A stretch of DNA of 64,000 bases from an uncultured Clostridia bacterium (GTDB taxonomy: Bacteria > Bacillota > Clostridia > TANB77 > CAG-508), in assembly GCA_947630545.1 (NCBI GenBank), contig CANRHX010000004.1, positions 1 through 64,000 on the forward strand, written 5' to 3'. This document shows positions 20,712 through 31,149 of this stretch, one piece after another; positions within the stretch are counted from its first letter, which is position 1; each line of letters starts with the position of its first letter. The notes beneath the pieces were generated by a model. The model had not been told where the DNA came from. It ran no database searches and saw only the letters and a program-made list of their open reading frames with translations. Made by a program: the position numbers and the translations under genes.

Positions 20712-21869
20712 TTATTTCAATAGTTTTTCCAATTTATTAACTTTATCATCTATCTTAAAATTCACATCTGCGAATATTGAACAAACAGAAGATAACTCAT
20801 TTCTCAATTTTTCATCATAAGATAGCTTTTCTAACCAATAGCTTATGTCTTTTTTGTTGGAAACTATTCCACCAACAAAGTATTTTATAATTCCTACATT
20901 CGTTGAAATGAATGGAACACCACTTGCCATTGATTCAACTAAAGAAATTGGATATGCTTCCCATTTACTTGTCATAAGATATAAATAAGCATTAGAAACA
21001 TATGAGGATACTAGACTCTTTTCAATATCATGTAGCATTAAAATTGGTTTTTCCTCATTTTTTAAATTATATTTTTTTCTTAAATTAACAATTAGCTTTT
21101 CTAATTTATCATAATATTTATTTTTTTTAGATCCTATTAACACTAATCCTATATTTTTGTCAATATTTGATTTCAAAAATTCTTCTATTGCTAATTTTTG
21201 ATTTTTTCTATCGTCATAATTTGCTACTAATATAAAATATTTTTCAAATGGTTTTTTAAATTCTGGTAATACTTTCTTTTCAAAGAAATCTTCACTAGCG
21301 GCATTTTCTATTATAAATGTATTAATTCCATATTTTCTTTTAAAAAAATTATTAGTATAATCTTTTTCATGTAAATTTATAACTTTATCATATTTTTTTA
21401 AATTCTTTTTATTAATAGCATAGTAAAAAAACCACCTAATTTCCTTCCATAATTTATTAGCAGTACTTGCAAGACTACTAAAATCTATCAAATGAAATTT
21501 AAAATCAAATATTCCATGTAAATATAGTATCTTTTTTATTTTTAAATCTTTAATTGAAGATAAAATTACATCTGTAAAAGCATTTTGAGTACAAACGTTA
21601 ATCATTACATCATTTTTTTCGCATTCTTTTCGAATTAATTCTTTATATTTCTTTTTTTCACCAAAATATAATCCATATTTTGTCCATAACTTAACTCTTT
21701 TAACTAAAACATTATTAACATTTTCTTCTTCTATTGTATTATCAAATATTCCAGTAATTACTGTTACATCATTACCCTTTTGAGCCAAGCCTTCAGCTAA
21801 ATACTGTGTTACTGTTTGTACTCCATCTTTTTGGGGATAATATGTTTGAACAGTTATTAATATTTTCAC
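20712..21869 (-). CDS. family 4 glycosyltransferase
   Basis: QTYYPQKDGVQTVTQYLAEGLAQKGNDVTVIT...SKWEAYPISLVESMASGVPFISTNVG. Confidence 0.92.
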   Translation of the reverse strand: MKILITVQTYYPQKDGVQTVTQYLAEGLAQKGNDVTVITGIFDNTIEEENVNNVLVKRVKLWTKYGLYFGEKKKYKELIRKECEKNDVMINVCTQNAFTDVILSSIKDLKIKKILYLHGIFDFKFHLIDFSSLASTANKLWKEIRWFFYYAINKKNLKKYDKVINLHEKDYTNNFFKRKYGINTFIIENAASEDFFEKKVLPEFKKPFEKYFILVANYDDRKNQKLAIEEFLKSNIDKNIGLVLIGSKKNKYYDKLEKLIVNLRKKYNLKNEEKPILMLHDIEKSLVSSYVSNAYLYLMTSKWEAYPISLVESMASGVPFISTNVGIIKYFVGGIVSNKKDISYWLEKLSYDEKLRNELSSVCSIFADVNFKIDDKVNKLEKLLK

Positions 21870-21919
21870 TAATTTACAACCTCCTTGTTTACTGCATTGT
21901 AATTAGAATATTATGAATA

Positions 21920-22909
21920 CTATAAATTCTTCTTATTAATATTTCTAATTTCATTTTTTCTTTTTACTTTTTTGATTAAGGCTTTACTCCTTATCTTTAT
22001 TCTTTTAAAAAACCATTTAAATTTTCCTTTACTATTTTTCATTATAATTTCTTTTAAATTTTGGTCATCATATTTATCAAATCCATTTGGAAGGATAAAA
22101 AAATTATTAACATCAAATTCGTTAGCTAAAAATTTCATTGTTCTTTTTTGAAAATGAGCATATGAATATTCTTTTACTTCGATTTTGTTTTTATTTAATG
22201 TATAAGATAATATTTTACCATTTTGAAATGAAAGAATTCGTGGTTGATTATTAAAATAAAATTTGTTATTTTCAAAAAAAGATAATACCATACCAGGCTT
22301 TGTACAAACAACATCAGCTATACTCTTTTGATAATCAAAAATAGGTAAATTATTATTTATAAAAATAGAATTAATTCCATAATCTCCAATTTCATCAAAA
22401 GCAAAATGGAAGTTACTTGAAAAAATATCTTTATAATCAATACTTGAATTTGACTTTAATTCAAAACATTTTAGCAATTGGGGAGTATTTTTAATAAAGC
22501 AAAGATGTCCTAGCATGGAAATTTTGTCATATTGTTCTATATCTTTAGGCATAAATTTCATTATATCTCCAAAAATTAAATCTAAATCACAATATCCCCA
22601 AAACTTACAATTGCTTAAATATTCTTCGAAAATATAACCATAAGCAGGTCTATAGTCACATAATTTATATGGGCTATCCAATGCTATAGTAAAATTAAAT
22701 TTATCTTGAACCATTTCTCTTATATTTTCAAATGATATTTTAATAATATCAACATTTTCTGGTACATTATCAAATTCTCTTGAGTCATCTGTAAATACAA
22801 TAAATTTTATCTCTTTATTATAGCTACAAGAGTTTAACCATAAATTAAAATATAGTGGTAACTCACCAAAATAAGGTGAAAATATCACATAATCGTAGTT
22901 TTTTTTCAT
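21920..22909 (-). CDS. DUF6625-like polysaccharide biosynthesis protein / putative glycosyltransferase
   Basis: VIFSPYFGELPLYFNLWLNSCSYNKEIKFIVFTDD; FWGYCDLDLIFGDI. Confidence 0.7.
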   Translation of the reverse strand: MKKNYDYVIFSPYFGELPLYFNLWLNSCSYNKEIKFIVFTDDSREFDNVPENVDIIKISFENIREMVQDKFNFTIALDSPYKLCDYRPAYGYIFEEYLSNCKFWGYCDLDLIFGDIMKFMPKDIEQYDKISMLGHLCFIKNTPQLLKCFELKSNSSIDYKDIFSSNFHFAFDEIGDYGINSIFINNNLPIFDYQKSIADVVCTKPGMVLSFFENNKFYFNNQPRILSFQNGKILSYTLNKNKIEVKEYSYAHFQKRTMKFLANEFDVNNFFILPNGFDKYDDQNLKEIIMKNSKGKFKWFFKRIKIRSKALIKKVKRKNEIRNINKKNL

Positions 22910-23042
22910 ATTTATGCTATTCTCCTTTTAATCTTAAAATATTTTTTTCCTCCACGCCCTTTTATCATTGATTCTCCTTCTCTAAATTTATATAGATTTT
23001 CTTGTATATTATAAAATTTACATCCATTTTTATCATTTTGGC

Positions 23043-23198
23043 TCAAAGATAATAATCTTCAAAATATTGATAATCTTCATAACCCTTTACTTCAAATACT
23101 TTATTTCTCTTATAAATTACAGTTGGATGATTCATAGGATTTCTCTTTTTTAGATATTCATTTATTTCTTCTGAATATTCTGGAACTATTTTTTCCAT
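23043..23198 (-). pseudogene. remnant of a family 2 glycosyltransferase
   Basis: MEKIVPEYSEEINEYLKKRNPMNHPTVIYKRNKVFEVKGYEDYQYFEDYYL*, similar to KKRNPLNHMTICMKRDSILKVGNY...MLEDYELW of the 27.2 kb GT. Confidence 0.65.
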
Positions 23199-23351
23199 CT
23201 TTTCATCCAATTTTATAAGCACAATGTTTCAAACCTTCATTTAATGTGATACCTAGACCACTATTTTTTTTCTATCTAGATTCTTCCTCTTTAATATATT
23301 TTGTAAACGCTAGCAGAAAATCAATTCATATCATATATACAGTGTTTTTTA

Positions 23352-23948
23352 TTATAAATTATTTCCTGTAATTTTTTCCTTTACTAGGAAATTATAAAAT
23401 ATCTTCATCATCATATGATCAAAAGTCATATGAACATCTTCGTCTATTTGCATGTCTTCTTCTGCTACATGCATTTTGTAATCAGCAAGTTCTTTTAATT
23501 TACCACCTTTATATCCAGTAATTGCCAAAACTTTAACGTTTTGTTCTTTAGCATATTCTGCCGCATTTAAAACATTTTTCGAATTTCCAGAACCACTTAT
23601 ACCAATAAATAAATCATTTTTATTTAGCTTATTTATTAATTGAAATCTAAATACCTCCTCATATCCAATATCATTAGCAATTGCCATAACAGTAGGATAA
23701 TTATCATTTAAACAATAGAACCTAAATTTTTTATCTACATATTCAGATATTCCCTTATTAAAATCGTTTTGTATATGAGATGCAGTTGCAGCACTTCCAC
23801 CATTTCCACATATATAAATAGTTCCTTCATTTTTATATGTTTCGTAGATAATATTCATTGCTTCATTAATCTCATCTAAATTCAAATTATTTATAACCTT
23901 TATTTCCCTATCATAATATTCTTTAATTGCTTTTCTAAAATCTTCCAT
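23352..23948 (-). CDS. gmhA: phosphoheptose isomerase (SIS domain)
   Basis: GTIYICGNGGSAATASHIQNDF; FIGISGSGNSKNVLNA. Confidence 0.88.
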   Translation of the reverse strand: MEDFRKAIKEYYDREIKVINNLNLDEINEAMNIIYETYKNEGTIYICGNGGSAATASHIQNDFNKGISEYVDKKFRFYCLNDNYPTVMAIANDIGYEEVFRFQLINKLNKNDLFIGISGSGNSKNVLNAAEYAKEQNVKVLAITGYKGGKLKELADYKMHVAEEDMQIDEDVHMTFDHMMMKIFYNFLVKEKITGNNL

Positions 23949-23949
23949 T

Positions 23950-25275
23950 TTACTTATTCTCCTTTTCTTTTATTTTATTTAAATAATTATCTATTGCATC
24001 TAACAAATCATTAGCTATATATGTTGGTTTTATATCATATTTATTATCTAAACCTGATTGACCAGTTTTAACTAGTATTGATTTCATTTTAGCATTTTCA
24101 GCCATCTTAATATCTAAAGTCGAATCTCCTATAACAATAGACTCTTTTAAATCAATATTGAAATCTTTAGCTGCTTTTTCCAATAGTCCAGTTTTAGGTT
24201 TTCTACAATTACAATTAATCTTCAATTCTGATATTTCTCCTTCATAACCTTTGTCAGGATGATGTGGGCAATAATATAAACCATCTATATATGCGCCTTC
24301 ATTACCTAATAACTTTTCCATTTTCATATTTATGTTTTCAAGTCCTTCAAATGTAACTTCTCCTCTTGCTATTACAGGTTGGTTAGTTACAACTATACAT
24401 AAATATTCAGAATTATTTATTTTTTTTATTGCTTGAGCTACACCATTAATTAATGTCATGTCTTCTTCATTTCTTAAAAATCCAACATAATTATTAATAG
24501 TTCCATCTCTATCCAAAAAAATACATTTCTGTTTATTCTTTAAATTTCTATTTGATGGTAATCCATTATTATAATCTTTCTGAACTCTTTCATATCTTTC
24601 TGGCGTACCCATATCTTTTGCATATTCAGATGATTTATAAGAAAATACTTTACCTTTTTCTATTAATGGTTCAACAATATCTTTTTCATAACTATATTTT
24701 TGTTCTTTTTCAATGTAATTTAAAGTATTTGCTGAAAAAATCATTACACCAGCATTAACTAAATTATGATAATTGTAAAGACTTCGATCATTACTTTTAT
24801 GGTCAAATTTTAAAACTTTATCATTAGAATCTACTACCACTATATCACTATCAAATGGATGAGAATTCGGATGTGTTAGCAAAGTTACTTGAGCATTTTT
24901 ACTCTTGTGAAATTTATACATTTTTTCAAAATCTATATCTATAAATACATCCGCCAATAGAAAAATAAAATCTTCATCTATTTTACCTTTTAAATGATAA
25001 AGTGATCCTGCAGTTCCTAATGGAATACTGGAATCTTCTTCTATATAAGATATATTCAAATCAAATTTGCTACCATCATCGAAGTATTCTTTTATTACAT
25101 TACCTAGATGCCCAATTATTATAACAATATCATTAATGCCTGATTTTTTCAAATTCATAATTTGATGATATAAAACTGGATAGCCTGATATTTCTAACAT
25201 TGGTTTTGGAATTGTATTACCCGTAATACTACTAATCCTAGTACCTTTTCCTCCCGCTTGAATAATTGCTTTCAT
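23950..25275 (-). CDS. fused heptose-1-phosphate nucleotidyltransferase (HddC-like) and HAD heptose-bisphosphate phosphatase (GmhB-like)
   Basis: N-term MKAIIQAGGKGTRI...GYPVLYHQI; C-term CIFLDRDGTINNYVGFL...YCPHHPDKGY...CNCRKPKTGLLEKA...VIGDSTLDIKMA. Confidence 0.88.
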   Translation of the reverse strand: MKAIIQAGGKGTRISSITGNTIPKPMLEISGYPVLYHQIMNLKKSGINDIVIIIGHLGNVIKEYFDDGSKFDLNISYIEEDSSIPLGTAGSLYHLKGKIDEDFIFLLADVFIDIDFEKMYKFHKSKNAQVTLLTHPNSHPFDSDIVVVDSNDKVLKFDHKSNDRSLYNYHNLVNAGVMIFSANTLNYIEKEQKYSYEKDIVEPLIEKGKVFSYKSSEYAKDMGTPERYERVQKDYNNGLPSNRNLKNKQKCIFLDRDGTINNYVGFLRNEEDMTLINGVAQAIKKINNSEYLCIVVTNQPVIARGEVTFEGLENINMKMEKLLGNEGAYIDGLYYCPHHPDKGYEGEISELKINCNCRKPKTGLLEKAAKDFNIDLKESIVIGDSTLDIKMAENAKMKSILVKTGQSGLDNKYDIKPTYIANDLLDAIDNYLNKIKEKENK

Positions 25276-25286
25276 TCTTTCCTCCG

Positions 25287-26225
25287 TTATTTCTTTAATG
25301 ATTTCACTGTTTCCCTAACTGCATCATCTGAATTATACTTTGCCTTCCATCCCTTACTATGGATTTTAGTAAGATCATATTGAAATTTAGGTACATCACC
25401 TTTCCATCCAATGTTTCCTCCAGTATATTTATATACCACATTTTTATAGCCTAACTCTTCACATACAATATCTGCTATTCTTGTAACTGAAGTTGCAGTT
25501 TGAACTCCGACATTATATATATTAACACCTTTTTTTATTTCTTTTGACATTAACATAATACAATCAATTAAATCAAGAACATATAAATACGGTTTAGTTT
25601 GAGTTCCATCTCCTAATATTTCTAACTCATTGGGATTATTTAATAATTTTTTTGAAAAATCATAAATAACTCCATGTGTTAAATTAGGTCCTATAACATT
25701 TGGAAATCTAAAAATCATTGTATTAAAATCATTCATATATGAATATGAAGAAATAAAATTTTCTGAAGCAAACTTTGCTCCTCCATAATATGATATTGGC
25801 AATAAACCACCTAAATCTTCTGTAAGCAATTTATCATGTTCATCGCCATATATCGCAGAAGTTGATGAAAAAAATAAATTCTTAATATTATTTTTTTTCA
25901 TTAACTCAAGAACTCCACGCGTAGTCATAAATGTATCTCTAAAATCAACTTCTGGATTTTTCCCTCCTTTTTGAATATCACTATTAGCAGCTAAGTGATA
26001 TACAATATCAATTTTTTCGTTTTTTAATTTTTCACAAAATTCTTCATTATTATTGATATTAATCATATAGAATTTATAATTTTTATTATTTTTAAATTTA
26101 TCTACATTTTCCTTCTTACCTAAGGTAAAATTATCAACAACAATAACTTCATTTCCATCATTTAATAATCTTTCTACCAAATGTGTACCTATAAATCCAG
26201 CTCCTCCAGTAACTAATGTTTTCAT
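25287..26225 (-). CDS. NAD-dependent epimerase/dehydratase
   Basis: MKTLVTGGAGFIGTHLVERL; YYGGAKFASE. Confidence 0.92.
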   Translation of the reverse strand: MKTLVTGGAGFIGTHLVERLLNDGNEVIVVDNFTLGKKENVDKFKNNKNYKFYMININNNEEFCEKLKNEKIDIVYHLAANSDIQKGGKNPEVDFRDTFMTTRGVLELMKKNNIKNLFFSSTSAIYGDEHDKLLTEDLGGLLPISYYGGAKFASENFISSYSYMNDFNTMIFRFPNVIGPNLTHGVIYDFSKKLLNNPNELEILGDGTQTKPYLYVLDLIDCIMLMSKEIKKGVNIYNVGVQTATSVTRIADIVCEELGYKNVVYKYTGGNIGWKGDVPKFQYDLTKIHSKGWKAKYNSDDAVRETVKSLKK

Positions 26226-26234
26226 ATATACCTC

Positions 26235-27212
26235 CTAGTTAACAAAAATAACTGTCGTTCCTTGGTGATCAAATTTAAATTTCATTTCTGGTAAATCTTT
26301 CATAGATTTCCTAAAATCTTCCTGTTTATTTTCTGGTACATAAAACAAGAAAAAACCGCTTCCACCAGCACCTAAAAGTTTACCACCAAGCGCTCCAAAT
26401 TTTATTGCCTTATCATATATATCATCAAAAAATTTGTTTGATATACCACTTGCTAATGTTTTTTTTATTTGCCAGTTATAATCTAATATTTCACCTACTT
26501 TGTCAATATTATTCTGTTCTAGTTCATGCTTTAAAATATATGTCATTTCCATAATCTTTTTTTGGCCTTCTTCCTTATCTTTAGCCTTAACAATATTTTT
26601 AGCTTGCTCATTTAAAATCTCACATGCTTTGTGTTCACCACCAACATATAACATTATTAAATTTTTTTCTAATTGTTTAAATGCAATATGATCCATTAAA
26701 ACAGGTTCAACATCTACACTTCCATCCTTGTTAAATTTATAAAAATTTAATCCTCCATAGGCCGCAGCATATTGATCTTGTTTTCCATTAGTTGTATGAA
26801 CAACATTGTTTTCCAAATCACATGCTAATTCAGCTAATTCAGCTTTTGCAGTAAATTGTCTTTTATGACATTTAAGATTTTGTATCAAACCAACAGTAAA
26901 TGAACTTGATGAACCGAGACCTGTTCCACTAGGTACATCAGCAATAGATGTTATTTCTAATCCTTCAATTTTTTCTTTTTTCAAACATTCCCTAAAAATA
27001 TTATGTTGTATATCATTTAAATCTGTAACTATTTCTGTCTTAGAATATTTTAACGCGGTTGTGCTTTTATCGAAGGATGGATGACTTGTTATATACATAT
27101 ATTTATTTATAGTTGTACTTAGTACACACCCCCCATGTTTTGTATAAAATGTATTAATGTCACTTCCACCACCACATAAACTAATTCGAAATGGTGTTCT
27201 TGTTATAATCAT
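26235..27212 (-). CDS. hddA: D-glycero-D-manno-heptose 7-phosphate kinase (GHMP family)
   Basis: MIITRTPFRISLCGGGSDINTFY; PSGTGLGSSSSFTVGLI; GGKLLGAGGSGFFLF. Confidence 0.88.
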   Translation of the reverse strand: MIITRTPFRISLCGGGSDINTFYTKHGGCVLSTTINKYMYITSHPSFDKSTTALKYSKTEIVTDLNDIQHNIFRECLKKEKIEGLEITSIADVPSGTGLGSSSSFTVGLIQNLKCHKRQFTAKAELAELACDLENNVVHTTNGKQDQYAAAYGGLNFYKFNKDGSVDVEPVLMDHIAFKQLEKNLIMLYVGGEHKACEILNEQAKNIVKAKDKEEGQKKIMEMTYILKHELEQNNIDKVGEILDYNWQIKKTLASGISNKFFDDIYDKAIKFGALGGKLLGAGGSGFFLFYVPENKQEDFRKSMKDLPEMKFKFDHQGTTVIFVN

Positions 27213-27230
27213 TATAAATTCACCTCCTTA

Positions 27231-28064
27231 TTATTTTCTTAAAATATATTTATAAGCAAATTTTCTAGCAGAATTTGGAGTATATACCATCAAATACATG
27301 TTTATAATATTTGCGTAGTATCGAGTTAAACTAATCATTTTATTTTGATACATGTATTTTTGCATTTTTTTCCACAATGCAATTTGTTTTTTATTACCCC
27401 TTCTTTTTTCAAAGCCATTTCCAATTCTTGCATATACAAGAGGAATATTTATATTTTCTAGTTTCATACCATTATTAATCATCCTTATCCATAACTCATA
27501 ATCTTCGAGCATTTTTTGGGTACTATAATTTCCAACTTTTAAAATTGAATCCCTTTTCATACAAATTGTCATATGATTTAATGGATTTCTTTTCTTAGCA
27601 TATATATAAATATCATCACCAGTTGGCATTTTTTTTAATCTGACATCTTTTTCATCTATATTTTCTTTAAATTCATAAATAGAAGAACCAAGAACATCTA
27701 TTTCAGGGTGATTCAACATAAAATCCATTTGTACTTCAAATCTATTATTAACACATATATCATCAGTATCAGCACGCATTACATAATTATACTTGCATTT
27801 AGTTAAACCATAATTCAATGATGCTCCTAAGCCCTTACCATCGTCAATATAGTAAGTTTTTATGCAATCATGTTTATTTTTTAACTTATTTAAAATATTC
27901 TCTAATTCCTTAGGTAGCTTCCCTTCAACAACTAACACTACCTCATCAGGTTTTAGTGTTTGGTTAAAAACGCTATTTAAAGCTTCCTCTAAAAATTCTG
28001 GATTTTCTTTCTTATATACACTCATTAAAACAGAAAACTTTTCATCTCGTTTTATTTCATTCAT
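27231..28064 (-). CDS. family 2 glycosyltransferase
   Basis: FSVLMSVYKKENPEFLEEALNSVFNQTLKPDEVVLV. Confidence 0.92.
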   Translation of the reverse strand: MNEIKRDEKFSVLMSVYKKENPEFLEEALNSVFNQTLKPDEVVLVVEGKLPKELENILNKLKNKHDCIKTYYIDDGKGLGASLNYGLTKCKYNYVMRADTDDICVNNRFEVQMDFMLNHPEIDVLGSSIYEFKENIDEKDVRLKKMPTGDDIYIYAKKRNPLNHMTICMKRDSILKVGNYSTQKMLEDYELWIRMINNGMKLENINIPLVYARIGNGFEKRRGNKKQIALWKKMQKYMYQNKMISLTRYYANIINMYLMVYTPNSARKFAYKYILRK

Positions 28065-28328
28065 TGCATAAGTCCTCTTCTTTCTTACTTAAATAGCATA
28101 GGTACTTTAATGTATTTAATTAGTAGGAAATACCTATCACAACGATTTTATTTTAACATAGAATAGCAAAGATAGCAATATATATTAATTATTTTTTTGT
28201 CAAATTTTTTAGATTTATCAAACTTATATAGCGCTTTATTGATAAATATAGTATTGAAAATACCTAGTACGCTATCTCTGTTCTGAACAATTTTATATAT
28301 AAAATTGTTCTTTGTTTTATTTATATAA

Positions 28329-28362
28329 TAAAAAAAATCATGATTTTATGGTCATGATTTTT
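28329..28362. terminator. hairpin AAATCATGA-ttttatgg-TCATGATTTTTTC
   Basis: Perfect inverted repeat with T/A tracts on both sides. Confidence 0.75.
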
Positions 28363-28394
28363 TCTTGTACTATCTAATTAATTATTAATTTTAA

Positions 28395-28733
28395 TTAAAT
28401 TTTTTTCCAGAACCAATCTAAACTGTTATCTAAACTCTTTTTATTGTTTGCTCTTGCTTCAATATCATCCACCCATAAGTATGAGAAAAATGATATTAAA
28501 ATAAATACAAAATCAATTGCTACACATCTAGATAAAGTTTCTGATAAATATCTAAATTCTTCAGATAGTGTTGTTAATTCAGCTACATGGAATATTAATA
28601 CCCCTAAATAAGCCATTAAAAGTATTCCTGCTACTGCACTTTTTTTAACCTCTTGTGCTAAAAATATTAATAATACTGTTGCTGCAACCATTAATACTAA
28701 TGTTAATGGATTAGAAATATCAAAAATAAACAT
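28395..28733 (-). CDS. small membrane protein, unknown function
   Basis: Complete ORF with TM segments; RBS GGAGG upstream. Confidence 0.6.
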   Translation of the reverse strand: MFIFDISNPLTLVLMVAATVLLIFLAQEVKKSAVAGILLMAYLGVLIFHVAELTTLSEEFRYLSETLSRCVAIDFVFILISFFSYLWVDDIEARANNKKSLDNSLDWFWKKI

Positions 28734-28847
28734 AGTTATTCCTCCTATTTTTCTTTCGTTTTATATTATATATGCTATCATTTTTTTTATTAATTATCAA
28801 TTAAAATTATATTACTTTTATATTACAATTGCATTACATATGTCAAT

Positions 28848-28973
28848 GTGTCATTGGTTTCAAGGTTTGGTTGTGTCATTGGTTCCGGGTTTGATTGACA
28901 CACTTTTTCTTTGAAAAATGTGTCAATCAAACCCGGAACCAATGACACAACCAAACCTTGAAACCAATGACAC
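28848..28973. repeat. 29-bp repeat family, near-perfect ~126-bp hairpin
   Basis: Both arms include an outer degenerate unit GTGTCATTGGTTTCAAGGTTTGGTT; loop CTTTTTCTTTGAAAAA is the reverse complement of the 3.3 and 11.8 kb loops. Confidence 0.97.
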
Positions 28974-28982
28974 AAAATATTT

Positions 28983-30368
28983 TTACTTCAATTTTTCTTC
29001 TATTATTTTTGCCACTTCCTCAGCCTTTTCTTGAATATATGCTTGATTTTCTCCCTCAATCATAACTCTTACCAAAGGTTCTGTTCCAGAAGGTCTTATA
29101 AGAACTCTTCCATTGCCAGCAAATTCATTTTCTAGTTTTTCTATTGCAGATTTTATTTCTGGATCTTCCTTAAAATCATACTTTTTATCTGAATTAACTT
29201 TTGCATTAACAAGTACTTGAGGATATAGTTTTATTATTGATGCCATTTGAGATGCCTTTTTACCTTCTTCCAATATTGCTTTGATTAGCATTAAAGAAGT
29301 TAAAATTCCATCACCTGTAGGGTTATAATCTAACAATATAACATGACCAGATTGCTCTCCACCCAAATTGTAACCATTTTTTAACATTTCTTCTAATACA
29401 TATCTATCTCCTACTTTTGTCTGAACTAGATTTAGGTTATTGTTTTGTGTATATTTGTTTAATCCTAAATTACTCATAACAGTAGCAACTATTGTATCTT
29501 TGTTTAATTTTCCTTGTTTTTTTAGAGAATGAGCGATTATTGCCATTATCATGTCTCCATCGATTTCATTACCATTCTCATCTACTGCTAAACATCTATC
29601 TCCGTCTCCATCAAAAGCAACTCCTAAGCTCATTTCGTTTTCTACTACAAATTTTTTAAGTCCTTCTAAATGTGTTGATCCACAATTATGGTTAATATTT
29701 ATTCCGTCTGGATTATTATTAATTATTTTGTAGTTTATTCCTAAAGCTTTAAAAACTTTTTCAGCTACCTTATATGTAGCACCATTAGCTGTATCTAAAG
29801 CTACAGTAAAATCATCTTTTAAAACATTACCTATAACATCATCAAAGTTTTTTCTAAAGAAATATACATATTCATCTATTAAATCCAATGCATATTCTGA
29901 TACACCAATTTTTTCATTAACAGCTGTAAGTTCGTCTAACTTGCCAGATTCCATTACTTCTTCTATTTCTTCTTCTAATTCGTCTGGAATTTTCATACCT
30001 TTGTTACTAAAATATTTTATTCCATTAAATTCAAAAGTATTATGTGAAGCAGATATAACAACACTTGCATCTGCTTTTAATTTTCTTGTTAGATATGCAA
30101 CACCTGGTGTTGGTATAACTCCAAGTAGTTTAACATTTGCACCATAACTTAAAAATCCTGCAACCATGGCACTTTCAATTAAAGTACCTGATATTCTTGT
30201 ATCTCTACCTATTAATATTGTAGGAGTACCTTCAGTATGTTTTGATAAAACATATGCTCCTGCTTTTGCTACTTTATAAACTAAAGATGGAGATAATTCT
30301 GTATTTGCTATTCTTCTTATTCCATCTGTCCCAAAATATTTACGCATTATTTTATTCCTTCTTTCCAA
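28983..30368 (-). CDS. glmM: phosphoglucosamine mutase
   Basis: MRKYFGTDGIRRIAN; VVISASHNTFEFNGIK; AFDGDGDR; IRPSGTEPLVRVMIEG. Confidence 0.97.
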   Translation of the reverse strand: MERRNKIMRKYFGTDGIRRIANTELSPSLVYKVAKAGAYVLSKHTEGTPTILIGRDTRISGTLIESAMVAGFLSYGANVKLLGVIPTPGVAYLTRKLKADASVVISASHNTFEFNGIKYFSNKGMKIPDELEEEIEEVMESGKLDELTAVNEKIGVSEYALDLIDEYVYFFRKNFDDVIGNVLKDDFTVALDTANGATYKVAEKVFKALGINYKIINNNPDGININHNCGSTHLEGLKKFVVENEMSLGVAFDGDGDRCLAVDENGNEIDGDMIMAIIAHSLKKQGKLNKDTIVATVMSNLGLNKYTQNNNLNLVQTKVGDRYVLEEMLKNGYNLGGEQSGHVILLDYNPTGDGILTSLMLIKAILEEGKKASQMASIIKLYPQVLVNAKVNSDKKYDFKEDPEIKSAIEKLENEFAGNGRVLIRPSGTEPLVRVMIEGENQAYIQEKAEEVAKIIEEKLK

Positions 30369-31149
30369 AAAAATTAATATTCATAAGCACTTTATCTTTA
30401 ATTCCAAATTCTATTTTAGAAGGTGTTCTTATGTCTATCCTTTTGTTAGCCAATGCTAAGGCTGGATTTTTTGTTGTTAATTCATCTAAATATTCTTCTC
30501 CTATTATATTTTTAATTTCCATTAAACATTCTGGAATTTTTGTATATATTGTGCCTTGCCTATGTACATCAGACCCTAAAAAATGTACTAAATTATTTTC
30601 AAACATTTTCTTAACCAAACTTTTAGCCTTATTTCCATATTGTCCTATTATGCTTCCATAATTTGATTGTAGTAAAACTCCCTTTTGAACTAAATCATAT
30701 ATAAGTTCAGGTTCTTTTTGCATAAAAGAATATCTTTCCGGATGAGCTAAAACTGGAACTATTTTATATTGTAACATTTGATAGATTACATCATATAGAT
30801 TTAATGGTTCTGCATTAAGTGGTAATTCAAACAATACATAACTTGTGTTATTAATTGTTGAAGCTTTTGCATTTTCTAATAAATTTATAATATGATCAGA
30901 CATATAAATCTCGTTTCCAAGATATAATTTACCATCAAAGTTTTTAATAAATAAGTTTTTTGATATTGCGTCTAGCCATACTTCTCTTTCTGCAACATCT
31001 GTTTCATAATAGCCTTCCATATAATGTGGAGTTAGCACAATTTGATCAAACCCTGCTTTTCTTGCTTCTTCTATTAGATTAAATGTTTCTTCTATACTTC
31101 TTGAACCATCATCTATGTTTGGTAATATATGTGTATGAAAATCTATCAT
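30352..31149 (-). CDS. cpsB: CpsB/YwqE-type tyrosine-protein phosphatase (PHP family)
   Basis: MIDFHTHILPNIDDGSRSIEE; VLAHPERY; FLGSDVHRQG. Confidence 0.93.
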   Translation of the reverse strand: MIDFHTHILPNIDDGSRSIEETFNLIEEARKAGFDQIVLTPHYMEGYYETDVAEREVWLDAISKNLFIKNFDGKLYLGNEIYMSDHIINLLENAKASTINNTSYVLFELPLNAEPLNLYDVIYQMLQYKIVPVLAHPERYSFMQKEPELIYDLVQKGVLLQSNYGSIIGQYGNKAKSLVKKMFENNLVHFLGSDVHRQGTIYTKIPECLMEIKNIIGEEYLDELTTKNPALALANKRIDIRTPSKIEFGIKDKVLMNINFFGKKE

